The notes under the pieces: model-generated | Database searches by the model: none | Seen by the model: only the letters and a program-made list of their open reading frames with translations | What the model was told of the DNA's origin: nothing | Source: Prosthecobacter fusiformis | GTDB taxonomy: Bacteria; Verrucomicrobiota; Verrucomicrobiia; Verrucomicrobiales; Verrucomicrobiaceae | DNA length: 64,000 nt | Reading direction: 5' to 3' | NCBI RefSeq assembly: GCF_004364345.1 | Contig: NZ_SOCA01000009.1 | Span: 62,001-126,000, forward strand | Shown here: positions 41,465-49,889 of the stretch, piece by piece | How the letters are laid out: each line of letters begins with the position of its first letter | Numbering within the stretch: position 1 is the first letter of the stretch | Program-made: the position numbers and the translations under genes

Positions 41465-41947
41465 TCACTCCCTGGCCTTCAACCGGCGGATCTGCAAAGT
41501 CACCCCGATGATGAAGAGGACGAAAAGCACCCCGGTGGCGGCCTGAAGCTCTGGGCCATTTCGGTCGGTAATTAACGGTGAGCCCAAGGGAAAACGGGTG
41601 GACGTCTCCGTGATGGTGGGAATCCAGTGGAAAAAGAACGTGGCGGAATAACTGACCGTGGCCACGACACGAGAACGGACGCCAAACAGAGACCTGTTCT
41701 CCGCAGCCCAGGCCAGCCACAGCACCAGTAAGGTGATGATGCCAAGGACATGCGGAGCGCCGAAACCCCCATGCTGGAAGATGCCAAATCCCGTCAGGCA
41801 GGTGAGCACTGTCGTGATGACATAGAGCTTTCCCACCCCGTTATTCCAAGTGATGCCGCGATCCCTGATCAGGGCAATGAAGCCGGCGATGAGAGCCACG
41901 ACACCGATGGCTGTATGAATGACTCCAAGATTGGTTAGGCCGAACAT
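41465..41947 (-). CDS. DUF2306-like membrane protein
   Basis: The start at 41945-41947 is supported by GAGGAG seven nt upstream, and the ORF frame extends further only through non-coding text. The 160-residue product has four membrane helices: LGVIHTAIGVVALIAGFIAL, LYVITTVLTCLTGFGIF, VLGIITLLVLWLAWAAE and ATGVLFVLFIIGVTLQI. The pattern (helix with early Gly-Ile-His and periplasmic RDRGITWHN loop) resembles DUF2306-type four-helix proteins. Function unknown. It is the last gene of a possible co-directional run hydrolase-SDR-membrane protein, with about 48 bp after the SDR. Confidence 0.6.
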   Translation of the reverse strand: MFGLTNLGVIHTAIGVVALIAGFIALIRDRGITWNNGVGKLYVITTVLTCLTGFGIFQHGGFGAPHVLGIITLLVLWLAWAAENRSLFGVRSRVVATVSYSATFFFHWIPTITETSTRFPLGSPLITDRNGPELQAATGVLFVLFIIGVTLQIRRLKARE

Positions 41948-41994
41948 GGATGTGCTCCTCTTTTTGACAGGTTTGTGATTTGAATATAGCCGAC

Positions 41995-42738
41995 TTAACG
42001 AAGCCCGCCGGTAACGTAGAGCGTCTCTCCCGTGATCCATCGGGAATCCGGGGAGGCGAGAAACACCACGGCCGGAGCGATGTCGTCCGGCTGGCCAATA
42101 CGCCCGAGCGGCGTGACGGCCGCAAACGCTTGAAAAGGCTCCACCATGCCTGCGGAGTGCGTGCCTTCCGTTTCAATGGGCCCTGGATTGACCGAATTGA
42201 TCCGAATCTTCTTCGCGCCCAGTTCTTTGGCAAAGGTGCGGGAGAGATTGTCCACCGCCGCCTTGGTCGCATTATACACGGCTGTTCCCGCAGGTGAAAG
42301 GGTGCTGACAATGGAGCTGGTATTGACAATACTTCCCCCTTCAGGGCCGAAGTATTTCAGCGCTTCCTGCGTCGTGAGGATGAGGCCGAGGACATTTAGA
42401 TTGAACTGCCGGTGAAAATTTGCCTCAGTGATCTGGCCCAGCGCTTCCCCCTCATAGATGCCAGCGTTGTTCACCAGAATATCGAGTGTACCAAAGGCCG
42501 CTTGAGTCTCTGCAAACAACCGTTCGATGTCGGCTTTCTTCGCCACATCCCCCTGCACGGCGACGGCTTTTCCACCTGCGCTTTCAATCTCAGCCACCAC
42601 CTTGTCCGCCCCCGTTTTGCTGGAGGCATAATTGACCACAACGGCAGCGCCTTCAGCAGCGAGATGTCTGGCGATGGAGGCACCGATACCCTTGGAGGCT
42701 CCGGTGACGACGGCAACTTTTCCTGAGAGTTTTTTCAC
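41995..42738 (-). CDS. Short-chain dehydrogenase/reductase (SDR)
   Basis: The protein has 247 residues with the classical SDR motifs: the NAD(P) loop TGASKGIG at 12-19, the structural NNAG at about 90 (DILVNNAGIYEGE), the active-site serine in IVNTSSIVSTL, and Y-x-x-x-K in VYNATKAAVD. The closing words GRIGQPDDIAPAVVFLASPD and GETLYVTGG fit glucose 1-dehydrogenase-like reductases. The coenzyme is probably NADP(H) (the Arg/Ser pattern after the first beta strand). It sits between the chloroperoxidase-like hydrolase and the small membrane protein, all on the minus strand. Confidence 0.9.
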   Translation of the reverse strand: MKKLSGKVAVVTGASKGIGASIARHLAAEGAAVVVNYASSKTGADKVVAEIESAGGKAVAVQGDVAKKADIERLFAETQAAFGTLDILVNNAGIYEGEALGQITEANFHRQFNLNVLGLILTTQEALKYFGPEGGSIVNTSSIVSTLSPAGTAVYNATKAAVDNLSRTFAKELGAKKIRINSVNPGPIETEGTHSAGMVEPFQAFAAVTPLGRIGQPDDIAPAVVFLASPDSRWITGETLYVTGGLR

Positions 42739-42765
42739 AATGTTTTTAGTTAGGTAGTGCAGAGA

Positions 42766-43590
42766 TCAAGATTGCAGAAAGGCCAACAGGTCTTCATTCA
42801 GCTGGTCCTTGCTGGTATCTCCCAGGCTATGGGAGCCGCCGGGATAAATCTTCAGAACAGCCCCAGGCACCAGCGTGGAAGAAATCATGGCTGATGCGCC
42901 GATGGGCACGATTTGGTCATCGTCCCCATGCACAATGAGGGTGGGTACATCGAACTTCTTCAGATCCTCGGTGAAGTCCGTCTCAGAGAAGGCCTTGATG
43001 CAGTCATAAGTGTTCTTGGCCCCTGCCATCACACCCTGCATCCAGAAGGAATCAATCATACCCTGGGAGACCTTGGCACCTGGGCGGTTGAAGCCAAAGA
43101 AAGGTCCGCTGGCGAGATCCTTGTAGAGCTGGGACCGGTCCGCCAGATGGGCCGCACGCAAGCCGTCAAAAAACTCCTGCGGCAGCCCCCCTGGGTTGGC
43201 TTCCGTCTTCACCATGACTGGAGGCACTGCGCCGACGAGCACTGCCTTGGCCACCCGTGCCGTGCCATGACGGCCGATGTAACGCGTCACCTCTCCACCA
43301 CCGGTTGAATGACCGATGAGGGTCGCACCCTGGATATCCAGCGTGTCCAAAAGCGCCGCCAGATCATCGGCATAAGTGTCCATCTCATTGCCATGCCAGG
43401 GCTGGCTGGAACGGCCATGACCACGGCGGTCATGGGCGATGCAACGGTAACCGTGTGATGCCAGAAAAAGCATCTGCGATTCCCAGGCATCGGAGCTCAA
43501 CGGCCAGCCGTGGCTGAAAACGACGACCGGGCCTGAACCCCAGTCTTTGTAATAAATCTGTGTGCCGTCTGGAGTGGTGATGGTGCTCAT
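42766..43590 (-). CDS. Alpha/beta hydrolase (non-haem chloroperoxidase-like)
   Basis: The protein has 274 residues: oxyanion motif [15 protein letters not shown] at about 24-38, nucleophile elbow GHSTGGGE with S95, then a late Asp in [12 protein letters not shown] and a catalytic His in [10 protein letters not shown]. It matches the cofactor-free haloperoxidase/esterase group (the name chloroperoxidase reflects perhydrolysis activity). It starts a co-directional run with the SDR gene, 27 bp after it, downstream of a NarL-type two-component pair. The natural substrate is unknown; peracid or ester hydrolysis are both possible. Confidence 0.88.
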   Translation of the reverse strand: MSTITTPDGTQIYYKDWGSGPVVVFSHGWPLSSDAWESQMLFLASHGYRCIAHDRRGHGRSSQPWHGNEMDTYADDLAALLDTLDIQGATLIGHSTGGGEVTRYIGRHGTARVAKAVLVGAVPPVMVKTEANPGGLPQEFFDGLRAAHLADRSQLYKDLASGPFFGFNRPGAKVSQGMIDSFWMQGVMAGAKNTYDCIKAFSETDFTEDLKKFDVPTLIVHGDDDQIVPIGASAMISSTLVPGAVLKIYPGGSHSLGDTSKDQLNEDLLAFLQS

Positions 43591-43819
43591 GGAATCAAAT
43601 GTTTACTGGTATTTATTGGTGACGAAGAAGTCTCCGCAGCGGGGATGCGGCACACCCTCCCCCTTCTTTTCCTTATTGCTGTGCCTTACCTTCATGCCAC
43701 GAGCATGCGTGTCTGCCTTGCTGCCTGCAATTGGTCAGGAGGCTGAAAATTTACTGCTCCAAAAAGAGGATGCCCTCCTCCTCCTTTCGGATGAGATGCC
43801 TGCATCCATGCGGGGAAGA

Positions 43820-44479
43820 TCAGAGTTTTACCAATCCGCGCTGGCTTGCCGCCGCCATGGCTTCGGTCCTGCTCAGGACATTGAGCTTGGTGAAAATGCT
43901 CCGCAGGTGTGATTTCACGGTCGTCTCACTGATGAACAGGCTGCCACCGATTTCCTTGTTGCTGAGTCCACGAGCCAGGAGTGTCAGGACGTCTCGCTCG
44001 CGCGTGGTCAAAGGAATGCTGGAGAGACCCGCAGCCAGCTTCGTCACCAGCTCGGGTGCCAGGGAGGTCTGGCCTGTATGCACTTTGCGGATGCAGGACA
44101 GCAGTTCTTCTCGCGGGGCGTCTTTCAGCAGGTATCCCCGGGCACCCGCTTTGATGGCCTTGGAAATGTCCGTATCTGAATCAAAGGTGGTTAGGATGAT
44201 GATGCGCGCACCCATATCCTGACGGCAGATTTCCTCAATCGCGCTCACTCCGTCCAGCAGGGGCATACGCAGATCCAGTAGGGCCACATCTGGACGGTGC
44301 TGCCTCCACAGGTCCACCGCCTCGCGCCCATTCACAGCGCCGGCCACCACGCTCATGTCCGGCTGTCGTCCGATGATGGCCACCAGCCCTTCCAGCACGG
44401 TCACATGATCATCCGCGACCAGGATGCGGATAGGTTCCGAGCCATCATCAGCCAGGCTTTTTGAAAAAGGTTTATTCAT
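43820..44479 (-). CDS. NarL/LuxR-type response regulator
   Basis: The protein has 219 residues: a receiver domain with the phospho-accepting D69 in PDVALLDLRMP, followed by a LuxR-type helix-turn-helix at about 150-215 (LTTRERDVLTLLARGLSNKE, TVKSHLRSIFTKLNV). Its start overlaps the stop of the kinase gene by 4 nt (44476-44479), so the pair is translationally coupled. It probably controls the genes downstream (hydrolase-SDR-membrane protein, on the same strand) among others, but no binding sites were identified. Confidence 0.95.
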   Translation of the reverse strand: MNKPFSKSLADDGSEPIRILVADDHVTVLEGLVAIIGRQPDMSVVAGAVNGREAVDLWRQHRPDVALLDLRMPLLDGVSAIEEICRQDMGARIIILTTFDSDTDISKAIKAGARGYLLKDAPREELLSCIRKVHTGQTSLAPELVTKLAAGLSSIPLTTRERDVLTLLARGLSNKEIGGSLFISETTVKSHLRSIFTKLNVLSRTEAMAAASQRGLVKL

Positions 44480-47037
44480 AGCAGGGAAGATGACGCGCTG
44501 CTCAAGGGAAGAGAAATCAGATGAACTGTTCCATGTCCAGGGCGGCTGATCAAGGCCAGCTCTCCACCCATAGCCTCCACTCGCTCACGGATGCCCAGCA
44601 GCCCGAATCCGTCGCTCTTGGCAGCAGGGTCAAAACCGCTGCCATCATCACTTAGTTCCAAGGTGACACGCTGTGGGGTGAAGCTCAGCCGGATGATGAA
44701 TTCGCCCGCCTGAGCATGGCGGACCGCATTAGTTAGCGCCTCCTGGCTAATGCGCAGCAGATTGCCCTCACACTCGGCGGGCAGCGGTCTCGGATTCCCC
44801 TCCAGGACAAAGCTCACCCGCATCGGCGTGCCAAACGTCATCTTCTGGCTCAGGGCTTCCAGGGCCTCCGGCAAGCTGCGCTCTTCCAGCGCCTGGGGTC
44901 GAAGTGCCTGCACGGATCTTCGCGCCTCCTTCAAGCTCTCGCGGGCCAGTTCTCGGGCGCGCTGGATGTGATGGTCCACGTTGTCATACAGGCCCTTGGA
45001 CTTGGCATCCTCTGCCGCCTCCAATTGTACAATCACACCGGTGAATCCCTGTGCCAGGGTGTCATGGATGTCCCGCGCCATCCGGTTCCGCTCAGCCACC
45101 ACGGCTGTTTCCCGGCTCTGTCTGGAAAGGCGCATCCAGTACACCGCCAGCATGACGTGGTGCGTCAGTGCACGGGTGAGTTCCACTTCCTCCCGCCGGA
45201 AAGTGCGCCGCTGCTGGAAGCGAATGCTCACCAGCCCGGTCACCTTCCCTGCCAGGAGCAGCGGTACGCATAGTGTGGTGATGATCCCTAGCTCAGCCAG
45301 CCGCTTGATGCTCGCTCCCACCTGCGGATCAGAAATTTGGTCCCCGTACCAGTGGTGAGCATCCGTGTTCTGCCCGTCCTCCAGCCGTACCATGGGTGGA
45401 TCCGCGTCCAGCATCCCCACGACGCAATGTTTTCCTTCACGGAAAAATTCTGTCCAGACGGGATGGTCTCGGGGTTCGTTTGCGGCCTTGGATCGCGGCG
45501 GCTCAAGCTTGGCTGGCAACTGGATCCGGGAATCCTCAAAGTTAGCCACCAGTTCCACCTGCCCCACTGTAGGATTCATCTCCCAGACGCTGACACTGTG
45601 CGCTTCCATCTCCTCCGTGAGGGTGCCCAGCACATGCGCCAAAAAATGGTCCGGCTCGGATTCCTGGGACAGTGCATCTAGCGTTTTCTTCAGCGCATTG
45701 AGCTGGCCACGGGCCAGGTGCTCGGAAGCGCGCAGGGCTTCATCCGCCAACTTTCGCGCCGTGATGTCCATGAAGTTGCCGATCCACTCCACCCGTTGTC
45801 CTTGCTCATTTTCTACGGCCGCACCATCCACCTGGAGATGCTTGATTTTCCCGGAGGGCAGCCGCAGTCGGCATTCAAAACGGTAGTCTGTCTCGTGCCC
45901 CGATAACATCTGGAAAAAAAGCCCCACATCCTCAGGATGAATCAAATCGCGCGTCAACTCCCCTGTCGGAGTCACGGACCGATCCACCTCGCAGATGCGA
46001 TAGGTCTCGTCCGACCAAACCATCTCTTGAGTGCTGACATTCCAGCAAAAGCTACCCGTGGAGCTCAGGCTCTGTGCCCTAGCCAGATAGGCCTCGCTCC
46101 GCTTCAGCTTTTCCTGTTCCTGACTGCGCTCAATGGCCACCGCCGCCAGATGGCTCATCTGACCGATCATCCGCTCCTGCTGCGCACTGGGCAGTGATGG
46201 AATGCGGGAATAAAGTGCAAAAGTGCCTAGCACTTGGCCACTGGATGAAAACACAGGCGTGGTCCAGCAGGCGCGCAATCCGTGCTTCACTGCCAGCTCC
46301 CGGAAAAAGACACTTGGCTCATCTTCCAGCACATCCGCAATGATGACCGGTTTCATCAACGAAGCCGCCCGTGCACAAGGTCCTGCCTCATAGGAATCCA
46401 GCAGTCCCTTTAACTCACCCGTATAGCTCGAAGGCAGGCTGGGGGCCGCCCCCAGAGTCAGGCGCACACCCTTTTCATCCAGCAGCAGGATGGAGCATAT
46501 AATCTCTTCTGATATTTCCTCCACCACGTGGCAAAGCGTTTCCATGAGCACCGGCACCGGCTCCCAGCGTGAGATCATTTCCAGAATGCGCTTCTCCCCA
46601 GCCAGCAAGGCTTCCGCCCATTTGCGGTCCTGGATATCGGTATTCGTTCCATACCACTTGATCAGCTTTCCAGCCTCGTCATACAGCGGCACCGCCCGAA
46701 AGAGAAACCAGCGGTTGACGCCGTCGGCCCCACGTAAACGCGCCTCTGTTTCACCTGGTGCACCGGAAGCCAGTACTCCTTTCCAATACTCCATCAGGCC
46801 CGCCAGATCCTCCGGCGGAATGGCCGCCTGCCAGCCCCATCCGCAAGCCTCCGCCAGCGTCATCCCTGTGTAATCACGCCATCGTTGGTTGAGAAAATCA
46901 ATGTGTCCATCTGGCTGTGCGCTCCACACCAGCCCGGGGATGGTATCAATGGCGAGCTGAAAAGGCTCTTTTAATTCTGGGTTACCCTCTGTTCTTTCCA
47001 GCTTCGAACCATCGCCGGGAAGATCGTCTTTTCGCAT
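44476..47037 (-). CDS. NarL-family sensor histidine kinase with PAS and GAF domains
   Basis: The start is taken at the ATG at 47035-47037 (MRKDDLPG); an ATG at 47133 would add 32 residues. The product, about 850 residues, has PAS domains at the start (PGLVWSAQPDGHIDFLNQRW) and near the middle (LIHPEDVGLFFQML region), a GAF module between and another before the kinase core. The HisKA_3 helix has H658 in RMARDIHDTLAQGFTGVI, and the ATPase domain ends with DDGSGFDPAAK and GLLGIRERV. No membrane helices are seen, so it senses a cytoplasmic signal. Coupled to the response regulator. Confidence 0.9.
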   Translation of the reverse strand: MRKDDLPGDGSKLERTEGNPELKEPFQLAIDTIPGLVWSAQPDGHIDFLNQRWRDYTGMTLAEACGWGWQAAIPPEDLAGLMEYWKGVLASGAPGETEARLRGADGVNRWFLFRAVPLYDEAGKLIKWYGTNTDIQDRKWAEALLAGEKRILEMISRWEPVPVLMETLCHVVEEISEEIICSILLLDEKGVRLTLGAAPSLPSSYTGELKGLLDSYEAGPCARAASLMKPVIIADVLEDEPSVFFRELAVKHGLRACWTTPVFSSSGQVLGTFALYSRIPSLPSAQQERMIGQMSHLAAVAIERSQEQEKLKRSEAYLARAQSLSSTGSFCWNVSTQEMVWSDETYRICEVDRSVTPTGELTRDLIHPEDVGLFFQMLSGHETDYRFECRLRLPSGKIKHLQVDGAAVENEQGQRVEWIGNFMDITARKLADEALRASEHLARGQLNALKKTLDALSQESEPDHFLAHVLGTLTEEMEAHSVSVWEMNPTVGQVELVANFEDSRIQLPAKLEPPRSKAANEPRDHPVWTEFFREGKHCVVGMLDADPPMVRLEDGQNTDAHHWYGDQISDPQVGASIKRLAELGIITTLCVPLLLAGKVTGLVSIRFQQRRTFRREEVELTRALTHHVMLAVYWMRLSRQSRETAVVAERNRMARDIHDTLAQGFTGVIVQLEAAEDAKSKGLYDNVDHHIQRARELARESLKEARRSVQALRPQALEERSLPEALEALSQKMTFGTPMRVSFVLEGNPRPLPAECEGNLLRISQEALTNAVRHAQAGEFIIRLSFTPQRVTLELSDDGSGFDPAAKSDGFGLLGIRERVEAMGGELALISRPGHGTVHLISLPLSSASSSLL

Positions 47038-47197
47038 TGAATCAGATTTCACTAAACTCAGAGAATCCCAGGAAGCTGGCGGGATCAATGCCGATTGTTC
47101 GGTCCAATCGCAGTTAATGCACCTGCGCATCAACCATGGCCTGCCTCATGCTTCATGACGGCATTGCCGCTTGAATCTCCCGGCACTCACCCCAACC

Positions 47198-48616
47198 ATG
47201 CCAGACATGCGTAAAACCAAGATCCTTTGCACCCTCGGGCCTGCCACCGAGTCCGCCGAAGTCATCACCTGTCTCATGGACAAAGGTGCTGACATTTTCC
47301 GCCTCAACATGAGCCATGCCTCCCATGACTGGGTGCGCATGGTCTATGGCCGCATCCGTGACGCCGCAGCCAAGGGCTCCAAAGAAATCGCAGTGCTTAT
47401 GGACCTCACTGGCCCCAGCATCCGCACCGGGGATGTGGAGCAGCCCTGGCAGCTTCAAGTAGGTGACTGGGTCGAATTTCGCTGCAAGCCCGATGTTGCC
47501 GCCACAGTGCCGCTTTCCGTCACCGTCAACTATCCTGAACTGGGTAAGGATCTCAAGATCGGAGACATCATCATGGTGGACGGCGGCATGATCCAGATCA
47601 AGGCCACTGAGATCACCGAGAAGCGTGTCATCGGTACCGTCCTAACCAAAGGCGAGATGAAATCCCGCCGTCATATCAACCTGCCCGGCGTACCCGTGCG
47701 CCTGCCGCCGCTCACCCAAAAAGACTACGCAGATCTCGACCTCGGCTGTGAACTGGGTGCAGATTACTTTGCCCTCAGCTTTGCACGCGAGCCTGCCCAC
47801 ATCCAGCATCTGCAGCTCCTCCTGGAGCAAAAGGGCAGCAAGGCACGCGTCATCGCCAAGATCGAAAACCAGCAGGCGTTGCAAAACATCGACACCCTCG
47901 TCGAGGCCAGCGGTGGCATCATGGTCGCCCGGGGAGATCTCGGCAGCGAGTGCCCCATCGAGGACCTGCCACTCATTCAGCGCCAGATCGTCGAGCGTTG
48001 CTCCTACCATGGCCGCAAGGTCATCGTCGCTACCCAGATGCTGGAAAGCATGATCGAAAATCCCGTGCCCACACGCGCCGAGGTAACGGATATTTTCAAC
48101 GCCGTCATTGAGCAGGTGGACTGCGTGATGCTCAGCGGTGAAACCAGCGTCGGCCGTTATCCTGACAAATGCGTGGAGGTGCTGGACACCGTCATCCGCC
48201 GTATTGAGCAGAAGTATCCCTCCGGCCGCTTCGCCAGTGATGCCCCGCTGAAGACCAACAAGCACAAGACCGTCAAAGCAGCCATTCTTCTGGCCAACAG
48301 CATCCCCAACGCCAAGCTGCTCGTCTTCACCCTGCGTGGCGTCATGGCCCATCTGCTGGCCCATCAGCGCCCAGAATACGCTTCCATTTACGCCTTCACT
48401 CCGCACCTGCACGTCAGCCGTACCCTCGTCAGCGCACGCGGCGTGCAGCCCTTCGTTTTGCCGTTTGAAGAGGGCAATCCTGAAAAGGCCATCCGCGATG
48501 CCATCGAGATGCTGCGTAAAAACGGTCACATTAAAAGCGGCGATCCTCTCGTCATCCTCAGCGATGCTCTCTACGATGGCATCAACGTGGATGCCATCCT
48601 CCTCCGGGACGCCTGA
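47198..48616 (+). CDS. pyk: Pyruvate kinase
   Basis: The start at the ATG at 47198 (MPDMRKTKILCTLGPATESA) gives 472 residues, the normal length of bacterial pyruvate kinases; the frame is open from a TTG at 47171. Key motifs are present: the N-terminal domain KTKILCTLGPAT and RLNMSHASHDW, the substrate site IMVARGDLGSECP, AKIENQQALQNIDT, and IVATQMLESMIENPVPTRAEV. It makes ATP and pyruvate from PEP in the last step of glycolysis. It is followed by a hairpin and stands alone. Confidence 0.95.
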   Translation: MPDMRKTKILCTLGPATESAEVITCLMDKGADIFRLNMSHASHDWVRMVYGRIRDAAAKGSKEIAVLMDLTGPSIRTGDVEQPWQLQVGDWVEFRCKPDVAATVPLSVTVNYPELGKDLKIGDIIMVDGGMIQIKATEITEKRVIGTVLTKGEMKSRRHINLPGVPVRLPPLTQKDYADLDLGCELGADYFALSFAREPAHIQHLQLLLEQKGSKARVIAKIENQQALQNIDTLVEASGGIMVARGDLGSECPIEDLPLIQRQIVERCSYHGRKVIVATQMLESMIENPVPTRAEVTDIFNAVIEQVDCVMLSGETSVGRYPDKCVEVLDTVIRRIEQKYPSGRFASDAPLKTNKHKTVKAAILLANSIPNAKLLVFTLRGVMAHLLAHQRPEYASIYAFTPHLHVSRTLVSARGVQPFVLPFEEGNPEKAIRDAIEMLRKNGHIKSGDPLVILSDALYDGINVDAILLRDA

Positions 48617-48632
48617 TAACAGGGAAAACAGG

Positions 48633-48665
48633 AGCATGAGGGGCGTATCCTGCGCCCATCATGCT
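48633..48665 (+). terminator. Probable terminator after pyk
   Basis: AGCATGA (48633-48639) pairs with TCATGCT (48659-48665), and GGGCG (48641-48645) pairs with CGCCC (48653-48657), with one mismatch. The stem is 17 nt after the pyk stop and is followed by TTTCC. Strength moderate. Confidence 0.55.
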
Positions 48666-48763
48666 TTCCCAATACACCGATGGGGCTTCTTAGCCCTAAC
48701 ACTCTTGATACCGACCAACCCATTGGCTCGACAATCCGGCTCGTGGGCATTCACGCCTTAGCG

Positions 48764-49786
48764 CTACGCCTGCGTCTTCATCCACTGCTGCAACTCTGCT
48801 TCTGTTCCAAGATCCAGAAGATCTTCTGAAAGCTGCTCCAACTGGCTATAGCTTAGCGATTCAATCCCAGTAACCGTCTCATTTAAAAGAATACCCCATT
48901 TCTTCCGGGCCTGCCGTAAACACGTCTTCAACACGCCCTGGCCATAACCCTCCTCACGGCCTTCTTCACGGCCTTGGGCAATCAGTTTTTGTGCGATGGA
49001 CATGGTTTGTGTTCGCAACGTGCGGTTACTCTCCATTCTACGGGCGATCTCTTCCAGGTCAAGGCTACTGTCCACGTTGAAGGCATAGACCAAACTCGTC
49101 CGCAGCAACGAATCTGCGATCTGGCTCACAAACTCCTGCGCCAGCCAGTCGAAAAAATCCAGCAACCGCTTCTGGCGTGCAAGCTTCATGAGTTGAAGCA
49201 CAATCCTCAGCGGCCCCTCATCTTTTTCATCGGCTGGGTTGAATTGCGTGAGGTCCAGCAGTCCGTGGTGAAACTCTGGCAAAAATGGGCACAGGGCCGC
49301 TTTTAGATCTTCTGGCAGATTAAAAAGGTCGCTAAACACCGTGGAGACTGTCCACTTGTCTGGACCCTGATGGAGGACAAAGGGCAAGACCGGCGGCAGG
49401 GGCAGACCATGCTGCTTTTCATGGGCCAAGAGCAATTCCGTGATATAGGCCAGCAAACGCAACGGCATGGCAGGGTCCACCGAAGTTTGATGCTCAAAGA
49501 GAAGGTAAAGGCGCACATCCCGCTGCCCAGCCATAACGGAGAAAACCAAGTCCGAATGCGCCTGCTGGAGGCTGCCTTTGACAAAAGAACCGGGCAGCGG
49601 CGCTAAGGACGGCCAGTCTAGAAGAGCCGCAGTTTCCGTCGGAAGATGGCGCTGGAAAAATGCCGCCGCATTTTCAGGCACAGAGAAAACCGCCTTGAAA
49701 TAGGCATCGTTGGGATGGGCCGCCACATCAGCATCAAGCATGCAGCCAAATTCGGCAGAAGTAAGACGAAAGGCAAGGGCTGGCAT
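48764..49786 (-). CDS. Rpn/YhgA-type PD-(D/E)XK nuclease (transposase-like)
   Basis: The ATG at 49784-49786 is the likely start (MPALAFRL). The 340-residue product carries the PD-(D/E)XK words of the recombination-promoting nuclease family: DAYFKAVFSVPENA, then HSDLVFSV and YLLFEHQTSVD with an E-x-Q active site, followed by AYITELLLAHEK and a C-terminal helical tail with REEGREEGYGQG. Rpn proteins promote RecA-independent recombination and are often mobile in copy number, but are not true transposases. It stands alone, with no terminal repeats. Confidence 0.85.
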   Translation of the reverse strand: MPALAFRLTSAEFGCMLDADVAAHPNDAYFKAVFSVPENAAAFFQRHLPTETAALLDWPSLAPLPGSFVKGSLQQAHSDLVFSVMAGQRDVRLYLLFEHQTSVDPAMPLRLLAYITELLLAHEKQHGLPLPPVLPFVLHQGPDKWTVSTVFSDLFNLPEDLKAALCPFLPEFHHGLLDLTQFNPADEKDEGPLRIVLQLMKLARQKRLLDFFDWLAQEFVSQIADSLLRTSLVYAFNVDSSLDLEEIARRMESNRTLRTQTMSIAQKLIAQGREEGREEGYGQGVLKTCLRQARKKWGILLNETVTGIESLSYSQLEQLSEDLLDLGTEAELQQWMKTQA

Positions 49787-49889
49787 GTTGGTTATTCCCT
49801 GCCTTCCTTCTTGTGACGAGCTTTGATACTTTCCCTCCCCTGAGCGCTTTGGGCACAAAAATCACCCCATGGCTCCGTAGTCTGCTGCC

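Noticed and set aside
43562..43912. 116-residue plus-strand ORF between the hydrolase and the response regulator
   Set aside because: It overlaps the starts and ends of two clear minus-strand genes and has no motif.
47642..48637. 331-residue minus-strand frame over pyk
   Set aside because: Pyruvate kinase motifs on the plus strand settle the coding strand.
48764..49786. Insertion sequence with an Rpn-type transposase
   Set aside because: No terminal inverted repeats or target duplication were seen, and Rpn proteins are nucleases that are often solitary.
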